In this document: piece after piece, positions 1 through 12,669 of the stretch
Layout: the number at the start of each line of letters is the position of its first letter
Numbering within the stretch: position 1 is the first letter of the stretch
Assembly: GCA_947846985.1 (NCBI GenBank)
Contig: CANTUZ010000026.1
Span: forward strand, 54,852,730-54,916,729
Direction of reading: 5' to 3'
DNA: 64,000 nucleotides
DNA from: Fratercula arctica
Lineage: Eukaryota > Chordata > Aves > Charadriiformes > Alcidae
Program-made: the position numbers and the translations under genes
Notes under the pieces: generated by a model
The model's input: the letters and a program-made list of their open reading frames with translations, nothing else
Database searches by the model: none
Told to the model about the DNA's origin: nothing

Positions 1-430
1 CTGGCTTGTGATGGAAACTTGCCCAGCTCCCAACCTGCCCGCCATGGGCTTTTGCGGATTTTCTAAAGGAAACATCTCTATGGCGGTTACATAAACAGAG
101 ACATACCCAGGGACAGATGCTGGAGGCTTCCAGTGTACGTTGGTATGGGAAGCCCTCCTACTCTGACTGCTTTGGGTTCAGAAACTTCCAGGGTGTTTTA
201 TGCCAGGAGGAGAAATTAGGGTGGCTGGCACCCCTGGGTGCTTTGGGGGAGAAGTGCCAGTTTGAGCAGGTCTGATGAGCTGGGCAGAGGTGAGGTGCGG
301 CACTCCTCAGCCCTCAACACACAGCCTGCTGCCACCGGTGGGGCTCGCGCTCCACCAGCCTCTCTGAGCTCAAGACTGGAGCTTTTCCCAACTCTAAATG
401 GAGGGGAAGAAGGAAACAAAACACCTCTGC
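1..430. other. GC-richer non-coding segment at window edge
   Basis: The first ~430 bases are visibly richer in G+C than what follows and contain several CpGs, for example around 340-352. Short open frames exist on both strands, but none resembles a known protein. It could be the end of a repeat, a small CpG-bearing regulatory element or an exon-proximal region cut by the window edge. The sequence alone does not decide. Confidence 0.3.
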
Positions 431-1392
431 TCCCTCTTCTTCTGAGAATATTCCATATAATTCTGAATTAAGATCTCGACAATTCTTTGAAGGCTTTTTT
501 CAATTTAATTGAGTTTTTGGAGTCACCATTTTCTTCTATAATGCCTTTTTTTCTGCAGGATTTTCTTTTTTTTAAAATAATAGGTTTGGATTCCAGTTTG
601 AGATTGGGTAATTTTCTGGTAGGCATTGTCCAACTCTCCCAGGAACGGACTGAAAATTCTGAGTTTTGACCAGCTTTAATAAGGAGTGGGTAAGCAGTCA
701 TTATTGCTGAGCTTTCATTTCACATGCTCTTGTATTATCTTACTGCTCTTTGGTATGGGAAAATGATGGAGAAGGAATTTCGGTTAAATGAGAGGGGGAG
801 ACAGAGGCACATGGATCTATCGACTTATTCCTAGCCTGACACTACAGTAATGCTACTGCTAGGCCAGAAAGAATTAGGTAAAAGCAGATATGATAAACAC
901 AGACTGACTTTCTTGGTCAAAGGAAATCATCACTACACTAGTAAGCAAGGGCACAACAGGGGTTTTAGAAGTGAACAGTCTACAATTTCTTACAGGCTCC
1001 CAGAAATGCAGAAGCTTTGTCCATCATTTAGTTCTCCCTCAAGAAGATACTTTATTTTAATTTAATTCACAGTATGCTACAAATAATATCTTGTTTGTCC
1101 TGCTGCTCAGGCAAACAAATTAAAATACTCAGTGATAAAATCAATTCCAGCCACAGTTATTAAGTTTGGAAACACTATTGCAGCTTTGCTCACATACAGA
1201 CACCAGTTCATTAGTGCTTTAATGTTCCTACAAATTATAAGCCATATCCTCATAGTTTCATTGCTAAAGTAGTAAAACAAAGGAGTGGAAGGAATACCCA
1301 TACACTAGATTGTCATACCAGAGTTATATCATCTTATTTTAAGATTATCAGATCATCAGTCCAAGAGATGCTAGGTCCTTCCCTCTACCCTC
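431..1392. other. AT-rich non-coding stretch
   Basis: I see no gene, RNA or recognisable repeat here. Open frames are short and overlap on opposite strands, as expected by chance in AT-rich DNA. Confidence 0.5.
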
Positions 1393-1443
1393 AAAAGAAA
1401 AAATAAAAAAAAAAAAAAAGAAGAAGAAAAAAGAAAAAAAAAA
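1393..1443 (+). repeat. A-rich / GAA-type simple repeat
   Basis: About 50 bases are almost entirely A with interspersed G (AAAAG, GAAGAAG), plus one T. This is a polypurine low-complexity tract. No retroelement body is recognisable immediately upstream, so it is not assigned as a poly(A) tail. Confidence 0.85.
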
Positions 1444-3299
1444 TGGAAAAATAAGAGACTTCTGAGCTTCATTTTCTTCTATAAGCACCTGGGTCATGCC
1501 CTCCACAACCAGCTCCAGAATCATTCAGGTTCTGCTTACAGCCTATAGCTCTTCCACTGGCCTGGCTGCTGTCACTTCACAGGAACAGCAGCTGTGTCAT
1601 CAGCAGACAATTGCATATGAAAGTTTCTATCCCTTTTAGGCACCTGAGGGTGAAACTCTAGAGTTTTGCAGCTCATTTCACTTTCACTGTGATGCTGCAT
1701 GTGCATAAATTCTAAATTTCAGTGTTTACTGCCCTTTGGATGCCCTCTACATGAAAGTACCTTTCAGGTAGTGCTCAAGTAGCAGGGAAAAATTGAGGAC
1801 AGACCTAGCAATGGCCCAGTTTACCACGCCCAGTTTACTACTTCCATAATATTGATTCCCTGCTGAGACTGATTTTGTCTAAAACTCAGTAATTTAACTG
1901 TATTTCTGACAGATTACTGTAACAATATATTTGTGTAACTCCAGACTTAAATCCCTGCTAGGCCTTCACCAGTGTTTTCCTTTCCCTTCCAGGTTCATGG
2001 TCATCTATTTATCTCCTATTTAAACCTTCTACTAAATTCGATTCTTCACTCCTAGACCCCAAAGATAAAGAACTTTCCTCAATGGATTTCTGTTTCTGAG
2101 GGAGAAACATTTTGCCACTAAGCTAAAAATCCATCAACAGAACTCCTAACATCTCTCTGCCCAACTGTTTTCTCAGTGCCTAAGCTCAGGCTACCGTTTT
2201 ATCCTTCAATTCACTTGGTGTCTTCCACAACCAGTCAAGCAAACTAGCCAGAACTGCGCTGGTGAAGTCCTCCACAGCTCACTCCGTCAAAACCTTCCAC
2301 ACTAGCAAACTCTCAGAAAGTCCTCCAAAATCATAAGTACACTTCAGATTCAAGTATGCAAAATGCTTCTGAGACTAAATCATAGCCAAACACATTCTGG
2401 GTTTTACTCTATTCCTTTTGAATTGCATTCTCTAATGACATTGACTTTTATAGATAGTAATTTTATATGCTTTGTTTTCTTGTCAAAGGGAATTATGGAA
2501 ATGTTTCAATTAGATGCAATGTGCTATTGCACGGTAAAGTATGAGATTAATAAGTGTCATTTCAGTAAATTTTATGTATGAAAAAATGAGATGCAGATTA
2601 AACTGCACAATATTTCTAGCAAATTCACCATAGCAATTAAAAATTGGCCAACTATTAGTTTCAAGATTACTGATTTCTACAATATCAGTCCTAGAAACAA
2701 AATCATATTTTCTGATTTTTAAAATAGATTAGCAAAAAATTTAATAAAATTTTCTTATATAGTCTAAAATGGTGATAAGAAAAGTATATTATCAAGCCAA
2801 GCACAGATAGTTAGGGAACTTAATTTATGTCCTTCTGTGCATGAATTAAAATCTGTTTTAAATTACAGAACCTTATCTTATTTTTCATCAGTATTCCCTT
2901 CAAAATACAAATAGAATAAAGACAAAAAATCTAAGGGGTAGGAATGGTACCCAGAAGGACAGAATATCTAAATATAATGAGACAGCAGTAGATACACACC
3001 AATAAAAGCATATTGTAAAGTGTGTCACGGGAGATTGCAACAGAAGGTAATAGAAAGCTGATAGTTTGGTATCTATGAGCAGTCACAAAAATAACATTGA
3101 ATGTCAATGAATATGAGGTAAGATAGAAAAACAGAAGGAACTAACCTGATGTTCCTGCTCTGATAGAACTCTTCTAGCCTACAGCCAAATTTTGAGCAAC
3201 AACATTAATCAAAACTAATCTTAAGTAGGACCTGGAAACAAACTGGAATGTGGTAACACGATTTGAAACACAGATATAATATACTGTATGAGAAAAGTG
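1444..3299. other. AT-rich non-coding stretch
   Basis: Stop codons are dense in all frames. I see no conserved motif, repeat or RNA gene. Confidence 0.5.
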
Positions 3300-3575
3300 G
3301 CATTTTGTCAACAAGGGCTGTGCAAGGGCTGGGGAGCCGGGGGCTGAGGGCATTGGCAAAGCAGGCAGGGGCACAGGGCACAGCCCCACAGAGCAGGGAG
3401 CAGTGACAGTAGCCGGGGACAGCCAGCACCACCGACATCGCCAGACATCTGGGCAAAGCTGGGAAGTCAGGTCAGTGGGATAAGGTTTCTCCCAGCTCCT
3501 GCTCAGGCAGCCTGATCCAGGGGAGCATGTCTGCTCCATGTCAGAGCTGGCACAAGCACAGGCGGGCACACCTGG
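3300..3575 (-). mobile_element. GC-rich block, possible LTR fragment (minus strand)
   Basis: This ~275-bp island of GC-rich sequence sits in AT-rich surroundings. A 131-codon minus-strand frame runs through it but resembles no protein family I know and is rich in Cys, Pro and Ser, as GC-rich non-coding DNA often is. The right edge carries a 14-base string (3557-3570) that recurs at the right edge of the LTR-like block at 40150-41044. Read on the minus strand it begins TGTGCCCGCC, so it could be the 5' end of a related LTR. The string CCTGG flanks the right edge and also occurs at 3231-3235, but without a TG next to it. A non-repeat CpG-type element is an alternative. Confidence 0.3.
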
Positions 3576-6253
3576 AGGAAAAGGAAAATGGTTTTGAAAA
3601 ATTGGTATTTTCTGAGGAATAAAAAAAATTTCAAAGGTTTCACCAGAATTGTGTTGGATGTACTGCCATCACTAGTTAGTTCTGGATGTAGTCAGCTGTA
3701 TCATAATGTATAACAATAATACTTAAACTTTTTCCATGACAATATTGTCCACTTTCACACAGGTGATTCTCTAAGAATATATTCAGGTCTCAAGGTTTTA
3801 TAGAATATTTTTCTAGAATTCTTTCACACTGTCTAGGTTTCTTAAAAGACAAAGATGTTTGTTTAGAACACATGCTATTGAACAGAAAGAAAAACACATA
3901 TAGTACATTAGCATACAAAATGTAAGCTTTACATAACGTGTTTGAGATACACACTGTTTGGGTTTGGGTTTTTTTGGGGGGAGGAAGGTTTTGTTGTTGT
4001 TTATGTATGCATTTGACAGCCATTTGAGCCCATGTCACTTTTTCCTCTGTAAAAATAGTAGTTTCTCCAGTACTTATTTTTCATGATGAAACAAAAGTTC
4101 GGTATGTGTGATCATATAATAAATCAAGCATAGACCGGACAGAATTTATTAAATAAATCTGTTTAAAACTGACAATTGGTATGGTTGGTTCTGGTATTTG
4201 GCAAATCCTCAGTCAAAACTTCCTTTTCTGAAAAAATGTTTACCTATGTCAACATAACAAATAGCTACTCAATCGAGCTATTCACAAACAGCTTTGTCAG
4301 TCACATGAAAACAAAATGGTGAAAATTTGTATCATTTTGACTGACTTGTTTCTGCCACTAATTTTTCTTACCTTTCTGTGAAGTCCTGGATTTCCTGCTG
4401 TCAGATTTAAGAAAAAAAAATGGTATTTCAAAGTCACAATATTGGTGAGCGCCAGGAATTTTTAACTGACTAGACATTAGCCAAGTGAGTAAAGCTTGTC
4501 ACAAGAATAAGTTTGAGTTAAGAATGTTAAATTTCAAGTAGCTTTTTAATGACACAAAAGATGGCTACACAAATTAATCATATGTATTTTGTTTTGTATA
4601 TGACATAGTTGATATATGCTGTCATTAATACATGGTTTAACGTATTTGCTCTACATATTCTTTGTCTGATATAAAGAACTTTTTATTTCTTTATTTTCCT
4701 GTTATTCAAAGCAAGTTAATCTTCTGCTTTCATCTGTACGAGAAGGAAACTGAAGGGTAAATTGGATTTCTGAACTCATTTAGAATGACAAGAGCACAGC
4801 ATTCAAAGAACGGAAGAGAAATGTTCAAGGAAATGAAAGAAGTTTAGATGCAGCTAACCTACCTAGTGACACCAAACTTCTCTGGCGACAGAGTTATGGC
4901 AAATCCAATCATGTGAAGTCTTTCAAAGCCCACTGCCAAGCTCAACAAAACGTTTCCATGAAAAAGCTCCTTCTAACATTTTGGGTATAAAACCTGTACC
5001 TTCGTAGGATTGCAAGTCCCCTTTAAGCACCGTAATGTCTGCAAAGCAGTAACAAACCAGTTCTATGCATCAGTGAATGCTTCTTTAGTCTCAGTGAAGT
5101 ATGAATCTGACAGATGACAATTCAGGCCCTTCAGTTCCTGCAGATCCCTGAAGGCAAAAATATCAAAGAGGGGCTCGGGTCCTAGCTAATGTTTTCAGTA
5201 ACAGCTTATTTGTATCTTTTGGAGGAGTGGGTATTCCCTTCTAGCACTTCACAACCTTCAGTTAACCACATCAGCACTCCAGCAAACTAAGGAAGGCTGG
5301 TCCAGCTTCAGGACATATTTTAGCTGCGTTTTGTTAGCCACACACATTTCCAGCATTTTCAGAAAGTTCCCAGGAAACCCCTTCCTGTCACCTCTAGCAT
5401 TTGCATCATCAGTAGCAATTAAGGCCCAGACACAATGGTTGTGAATTTTAATTTCTTTCCTTAATACTGAGGATAGCTGGATTAAAGAGACACAATCTGC
5501 ACTATGTGCAAACTTTCAAGGGGAAAAAAAAACAACCAACCCTAACATATTTTGGAATACTCTAAATACTAAAATAAGCATTCAGTTGCCAAGACTGAAA
5601 GTTGCCAAGCATGCAAATGGAAATAACTATTCTTTAGACTGTTTAAAAAAAAAAACAACCCAAATCCTGTTTAAGAAGAATATGTCTAAATTGAAGCAAA
5701 AACTTGAATGGTAGTACAAGATCTGAGAATTCATAATAACATATGCTACAAAGTCCATACCCTACTGTGTGAAACAATAGAAAGCACAAATTCTAGATCA
5801 GGACAAGTTGTTTAGCATGTCTTAGGTGATACATCAGCCTGAGGCAAGACAGCTCCGCGGGTGAAGCACATTGCTTAATCACAGTTTAGGTGAGGAGGTT
5901 TTACGTGTCACTTGGGACATATTCATCAGCAACTTCAATGCAAACATTAATTCTACAGTATGGTAAAGGACACCATATTGCCATAATATGAACAGCCAAA
6001 ATATGTTGTATTGACGAACTAAAAGCAGAAGAAATCAGCAGGTTTTTTTTCACGTTTGTATAATTTAGAGCCAAATTTCATTCCAAGAGCATAAACAAAG
6101 TAAAGAGGTTGAACAAAAGAGGAGTAATGGTAAACTGAAGTCTTTTCTTATCTGCAGAAGCTTCTCATAACTTCTTCTACAGCCTTACTGATACAATGAC
6201 ATAGAAACAGTGAATGTTTTATAGGTGAATGTGAAAATATGACTGAGTGCTTT
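3576..6253. other. AT-rich non-coding stretch
   Basis: I see no gene or recognisable repeat. Short A or T runs occur at about 3968, 4411, 5523 and 5646. Confidence 0.5.
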
Positions 6254-6284
6254 CCCCCTGCTTGCCCCCCACCCTGCCCGCCCC
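6254..6284 (-). other. G-quadruplex motif on minus strand
   Basis: The plus strand has five C-runs (6254-6258, 6265-6270, 6272-6274, 6277-6279, 6281-6284). On the minus strand the last four read GGGG-C-GGG-CA-GGG-T-GGGGGG, with loops of 1, 2 and 1 bases. This meets the standard definition of a very stable intramolecular quadruplex. The string also contains a GGGGCGGG Sp1-type GC box. No transcript is recognisable nearby. Confidence 0.6.
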
Positions 6285-9200
6285 ATACTCCTTTTCCTTG
6301 TTCTTCTCCCAACATAGTTTTAAGGGACGATCATGAGCTGTGTTCTGTAGAAAATAGTATTCAGAACTCTTACTAATATTCCCTGCATTTTCTCTTCTGC
6401 AAACAGGAATTGTATTTGTTCTGCTGAATCCTGAGGCATATGATCTCAGATTTTTTGTCCAGTATAGTCTAAATTGCAAAATATTTGCTGATCAATATGT
6501 AAAATAACTGAATGAAATAATATCTATATAGTTATGATTTTACTATCCTCCAAAGCAGTACTTACAGCACTCTGGAAAAAAAAAGTACACACAGAACAGA
6601 AAGACAATGTTACAGCTGTAAGGCTTCAAATTATATAAATCAATCCCATAATTCCCCATTATTCTCCTGTTGGAGAAGGCAATCCTGCCAGCAGGCTAAA
6701 ACTGACTGCCTCAGTCAAGGAAAAGAGCAATGGCCACCACTTTGTGATCCTGAAAGAAAAATAAACCTCACATTGTTCAAGAGTAAATTTTGACAACACC
6801 CAGGACTTAATCAACGCCAGCATCATTTTCTCTCCAGCTTCTTTTCTTAAGCACCAGATGTTCTTATTTACACTCAACTACATAAAAGGTAATAAATTCC
6901 ATAGGCTAGTGTAGTTCAGAATCAAAAGTGTGGTTGTTAATTACAGCTCCTGTAAGGCATCTACACCTTAGCACGAACACTTTCTCTGAGAAACTGCATA
7001 GCATGCACAGTTCAGAGAAAGGATAATTATATCTGCACTGCAATTCATCAATATAGCTTCAAAAAGCCTATGCCAGCTTTAAGTGAGATACTGAGTTCTA
7101 GCATCAACCTGTTCACACCAGCATAAAACATACAATGCTCATTCTCATTGCAGTATACAGTAAGGTGCTTTTGATTTTGATTTTGCCAATAGTTACTTTT
7201 CCCAACATCTTTTCCTCAGTGGAAAATTCAGAAAATATGTACGTCCTTCCACAGACCAATGACAGGACGACTTGTTTCCGAAGCAACAAGTGAGAGAAAC
7301 ATGGGGAGAAATGACAGGGAGGTGGGCACACTAGTACACCATTTGACTGCTTGATTGTGCCACGCTGTGTGATGGTCTGTGGATTTTCCATACTGCACCT
7401 TTTGCCTGACTTCATATTGTTTTCAGTGTAAAACCTAACTTTTAACCAGATTAACAATTTAATTTAATTTAAAGAAAACTCTCTACAAGAAATAATTATT
7501 ATTTATGAAAAATAGAGTTCTTTTGCTCATTCCATATTTGTTACCTCACAGTGTTCTGATCATCTCAAACCTGTAAGCACCATGTATTAATTTTTAAATT
7601 CTGCACATTTCAAATAACAAAGACTGAATACGTACAAAGAAGTTGCAACAAGAAAAACAGAAATATTAAAATGTTTAAAAATAAATAAAAAACCTATTAT
7701 TGTGGGTTTGATTTTATTTCCCAATGAGAGACATCCTGTCCCTCATGCATTTCTTCATACCTTGGGGTTTTTTTTATTTTGCAAGATAAAGTCCAGAATG
7801 TTGAAAAGCTGAGATTTCTCTATTCCCAACAGCATATGTACCCTCTATTGCTAAGGTCCAGCAAATCCTTCTTTCCACTTTACTCAACAGGATTTCTGCA
7901 AGGAGACTCATTCAGACAACAATGGCAGATAATGTAGTAATACCATATCGTAATTTCTTTAAACAACACCAACTAGAAAATTAACCTGTCATATGCAGAT
8001 CTGCAATTGAACTTCATGACCAGACCAGATATTCCTGCTTTAAAGATGACACGGAAATTTGGAACAGAATTTAGTAAAATACTTCAGTTCTTGGTTTCCA
8101 AGCAATAACATGGAACAGATTTGATCTTTCACTTGTCAGAAAGTCAATTACACCAATAAAACCATTAGAGGGGTATGGATACTACAATATATTGTGTCAT
8201 CGGCTAATTTTCACACACTTTAATAAAATAAGGGCAATAAAAAATTTATTTCCTGAATATACCACAGAAGTCTGAAAGAATTCCTTGCTGTAGTCATGTT
8301 CCCAAAGTAGGTACGCTACACAGAAACCTTTTCAAAGGCAAGTGTCTTAATGTTTTTCCCAATATTACCCAGAAGAAAGCATCCTCACCTAGATTTCATT
8401 AACACTATTTCTAGAGACAAATTTGTGTGCCTTTAGGTGCTCAAATGTAAAATATTTTGTATACTACCAGTGTGGATATAAACACACTTTGATTTTTAAA
8501 GGATATTAAAAACTTTAATTTATAGACTACTTCAAGAAACTGATCTATGTTCTATTAGAGACAATGAGAAATGCACTGCAGAAGAGCATGCAAAGCTTAA
8601 TATTTCTGGAGTCTAACAGTAACAGTGATCTCATGCTCATGTCTATCATTTAATAATGCAAAAATAATTGACCAAGTGTGACTGCCTAATTTCTTACATA
8701 AATGAGTGAGGTTGAATCTCCATTAAGTTATGACTCAAAATTGAATTAATGAAAGTATTTCAGGTCTGTTTATGCTATGACATGTTCTGTCAATAGTACC
8801 TTTCAAACTTGCCATTGAAATTAAGTCCTTACTTTGCATACCAACATCACTGTAATATCTACTTCACACTTTTGTTTGAGAAACTGAAGAGTAAATTACT
8901 TTCCAGATGGCTAAGAATGAAAACCGAAAAATTAACTAGAATAGAGTGATGTATTTCTGATGAGGTGGGAAAGCAGAAAAATTTATAATCAGGCAAAAGA
9001 CCTAAAAATACAGAGAACTTCATATAGATTAAGACTTATATATACATATTTATATTTATGCTTGTTCTTCTCACATTGAAGTTTCAGTATTCATCTAACT
9101 GACTAATAACTTCCCTCTAGGAATCAAACAAATGCAGCTGTCAGTGCTAATTTTTGCAGTTCTTTCTACAGCTTTGCATGCCATTGACAATTAGTTCTTG

Positions 9201-11953
9201 TTGGTTTAACTGCTGCCAGGGTTATATGTGATTTTCTGAATGACTGCAAAGAGTAAAATTATTCAGAGGTAAAATGTGAGTGGGTGATTGCTCATCCACA
9301 TCAAGATTTTGAAGGAGTCTATTATTCTCCTTTCCTCTGCAATGTGTATGAAAATCTGTGGCAATAATGAGGTAGTTTGGATGTCAGATGTATCGATATA
9401 CTTGATGATTTACAATTCTATATGTCTCCTTCACTGAGCAGCTCATTGTTTCAGCATTTCTAGAATGTGGTCAATATAAAGATGTGAATTATTGAGTTCT
9501 TGTTGAGGATTAATCTGGACAAAATAACAGAATGCTGTCTAGTTGGAAAAAACTCCAGTTTAATTAATATGGTAGTGATAACGTATAAAGTTGTGTTTTC
9601 GAGATGGTTTAAAGTTTGCCTTTTTGGATATTCTGCTTTGCAGTTCCCTTCTAGGTAATCCAAAAGGCTTTTGTGGGTAGCAGAGTGTGTAGATAAAGCA
9701 GTCAAAATCACCCTGGATGAGCTCACATTCTGATATAAATGTACTCCAAAATCATCCCCATCTATGAAGGGAACATTAGAAGTATTCATTAAATCTGCCT
9801 GTAAATTTGTTTTTTCTGCCTGTAAAATACCTTGTTCAACATAGTATCTCTGCTAACCTCAAGTTGTAGTGACACTCCATGCTTGCCCTGTTCTCATCTC
9901 TGGGCTTTCCAGGGATCTACTAGTGGCCACTGCTGAAGGACAACCAGGCTAGGTGGTTTCATTTTATTAGAAGTTTAAGGAGCTTGTTTTGATGTGAGAT
10001 ACATAACATTTTGAAGTGTCAGTAATATAACGAGTGGAGTGAACTTTTCACTTGCAAATTTTCTTGCATCACCTACTATTTTTTATTGTTTAAACTTCAG
10101 AAAATTGTTCCTCTGATGTGCCTCTATGGAATCCTCCATAGATTGTGTGTTGTAGCAGGTTCTGTGTAATATCATTATTGAAGACAACTGAAAGGCCACA
10201 GCTGACGTAAAATTCAGTCATATTCTCTAACAGAGATTGATGGGCAAAGTGAGCAAGCTGTCTAGCAGGTGGATAGATTGCAGAGGAAACATTATTTCCC
10301 TTCCTTCCCAACCAGTAATGCTGTAAGATTTATTGTAAAATCTCCTATGGTGTGGCACTTCTGAGGAGCCACAGAGAAATGTTCCAAGAATGCAAGTAGT
10401 TCCAGAATCTTATCAGGAGAACAGGAGATGGTAATAAAATCTCTCTCAGTAGATTTGATGGGCCTAAGCAGATCTACTATCTGTTAGTGTCCTCGGGGTG
10501 AAGCACAAAGTTTGCGCAGCACCACATGTGCTGAAAAGGTAACTCTAGAGAACTTGTCCAGAATTAGGCTGGTATCACTAGTGCACATCATCACTCCACT
10601 TACTGCATGGTACCTTCATGCAAACACTGATTTGCAAAGTCCTCATTTGTCTCCTCTGCCCATGGCCCAGTATCTTTGTCTTCATTCAGCAGAGTAGAAA
10701 TGAAAACAGTTGATGCGTTGTCATTAGCAGTTTCTATATTTAAACCTGATGGGGTCTTCTGGCACAGCTACCAGTGAAAAATTCTTACTTACAAAGAATT
10801 CTGCCTCCCCTGGGTGAATGTTTGGTCTTTAAATACGGTTGTTTGTGAGAAAATGGTAGTCTGGTTAAGGTAGAGCCATCTGATATTGAGACAAAAGACT
10901 ATTTGAAAAATATTATATTTACAATCAATTAGGGGGGGATATAAAAATATTCTTTTATTTCAAATATTGTAAATTAATGCAAGATTTATGATTTCAAATA
11001 GTTTCTATTCCTAAAATTAACAATTTATTTCTCCTGTTGATATGCCCACAAGTGAAATCCTTAGGGAAGAAGCAATTGCAAACCACTTTTTTTCTGGGAT
11101 ACAAAAAAAGAATAATGTTATGTTGGGGAAAGTAATTGAGATTCAAGTAAAAGTGTATTTGTGTGAATTTATGAAATATTATCATAAATGGAATAGCATG
11201 ACATATTTCCAAATGACTCTGTGTTTAATCTTTTGAAGACTTGTCAGGTTCATAAAGTGACTAAAGTTAAACTTTTTGTAATTGAACAAGATTATTAAGA
11301 TACCGAGAGAGTGAGCAAGATGTTAACAATTTTAAAGTACAACAGCCATGAGTAATGTCAATTTACATTGGAACAGATGGAAGAACAGCCTAAACAATTA
11401 TAGAGAAAAATATATCTAATTCCCTTATTACAGTAGAGGAATTTTTTCTAGGCTGTGTCAGATCTAAAATTGACATTAAATGGTTTGCCAATACTGCCTT
11501 TCTAGTGTCTGTATCTTGCAATGTGAATAAGATAGGCAGTTATGCACCAGAACTAGAAATACAACATTAGGTTTTGTAATGAGCTTGTCTACAGATGTTT
11601 TAATTCAACAATCCAAGCAAGCAAGCAATGCTTTTGTCTGCATGTTCCAGCTGAGTTGGGGGAGGGCGGGAAGTGCATTTAGAAAAAAAGCTTGACTTTT
11701 GAAGTTAGAACTAAAACCCCACACATCATTCAGGTTTTCTAACTAGTCTTTTAAGTACCAGTTTCTCTCACAGCATTACCGTTAGCAGTTTCTAGTTGTA
11801 TTTCTTACCAGGACCACAGAGCCAGAGTTGAGAAATAACTTAATTTGGTTATAGGGCTAGATCTGCAGAAGAAATATGTTATTTTAGTTTTGGCTTCCAA
11901 ATCTTCCAAATGTAGTGATTCAGTACGTAATACTGGGTACTCAACACTGAGCC
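6285..11953. other. AT-rich non-coding stretch
   Basis: This long low-GC region has no recognisable gene or interspersed repeat. Open frames up to about 114 codons (7113-7457, minus strand) have no family resemblance and look like chance frames. A short G-rich string at 11658-11669 has only three G-runs. Confidence 0.5.
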
Positions 11954-11975
11954 TTTTTTTTTTTTTTTTTTTTTT
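11954..11975 (-). repeat. poly(T) tract (22 T)
   Basis: Twenty-two consecutive T residues. On the minus strand this is a poly(A), but the preceding minus-strand sequence (from about 12060 down to 11976) is not recognisable as a processed transcript and has no AATAAA close to the tract. Confidence 0.85.
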
Positions 11976-12618
11976 AATTTTGCTTCCTAATTTTCTGCTT
12001 TATCACAGTACGTGCCTTGGTTTGAGCAAAAATGTTTCAAATACACAGTTCCAACACTAGTGCACATACATCTTCTGATAGACTTGGGAAGTGTCAGTAC
12101 TTCTGAAGAACTGGTCTCTACCTAGAGATCAGCCCAAGAAGGAGGGGTGCTTTAAGAGGACCAACAGCCAAGAAACTTAAATTTAGTATTATTAGCCTCA
12201 ACACCATTTTAAATATTTTATATGTTTTACATAAATTACATCAGTCTTTCAATAACACTGAGGGGTGTTCACGTGTGTTTTCAATGGGGCAAAAGCTTAA
12301 GAAATTCTGTTTCCTCTCCCAAGGGCACGGGTGCCTGTTCTTATCTCTTCACTGCAACTCACTGTCTCCTCAATTGCCCCTGTCTATAGGGCCCTTCCAC
12401 AGGCTGATTACTGAAGTGATCAAGACTAAATTTTTTTCCTCTCCCTAAGTTAGGGAGAATGACACCAGTAAGTCACTTTACCCTGTGGACCAGCAAACAT
12501 CTCCATCCACACAACAGAGACAGCAAAATGCAACACAGACATAAGTTGAGCAGCCAATGCCCCAGGTGAGCAGAGATATCTTAAATATCTTTGAAGATAA
12601 ATATAACTAATAAAAAAT

Positions 12619-12669
12619 AAAAACAAACAAACAAACAAACAAAACCCAAACAAACAAACAAAAAAAAAA
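12619..12669 (+). repeat. (CAAA)n microsatellite ending in poly(A)
   Basis: Tandem CAAA units are interrupted by one AACCC-type variant and end in about nine A residues. Such tracts can be the worn tail of a retroposon, but the upstream ~170 bases do not match a family I recognise. Confidence 0.85.

Noticed and set aside
7113..7457. 114-codon minus-strand open frame
   Set aside because: No family resemblance and no splice or promoter context.
11954..11975. Poly(T) as the tail of a minus-strand processed pseudogene
   Set aside because: No transcript-like or coding sequence and no AATAAA upstream on the minus strand.
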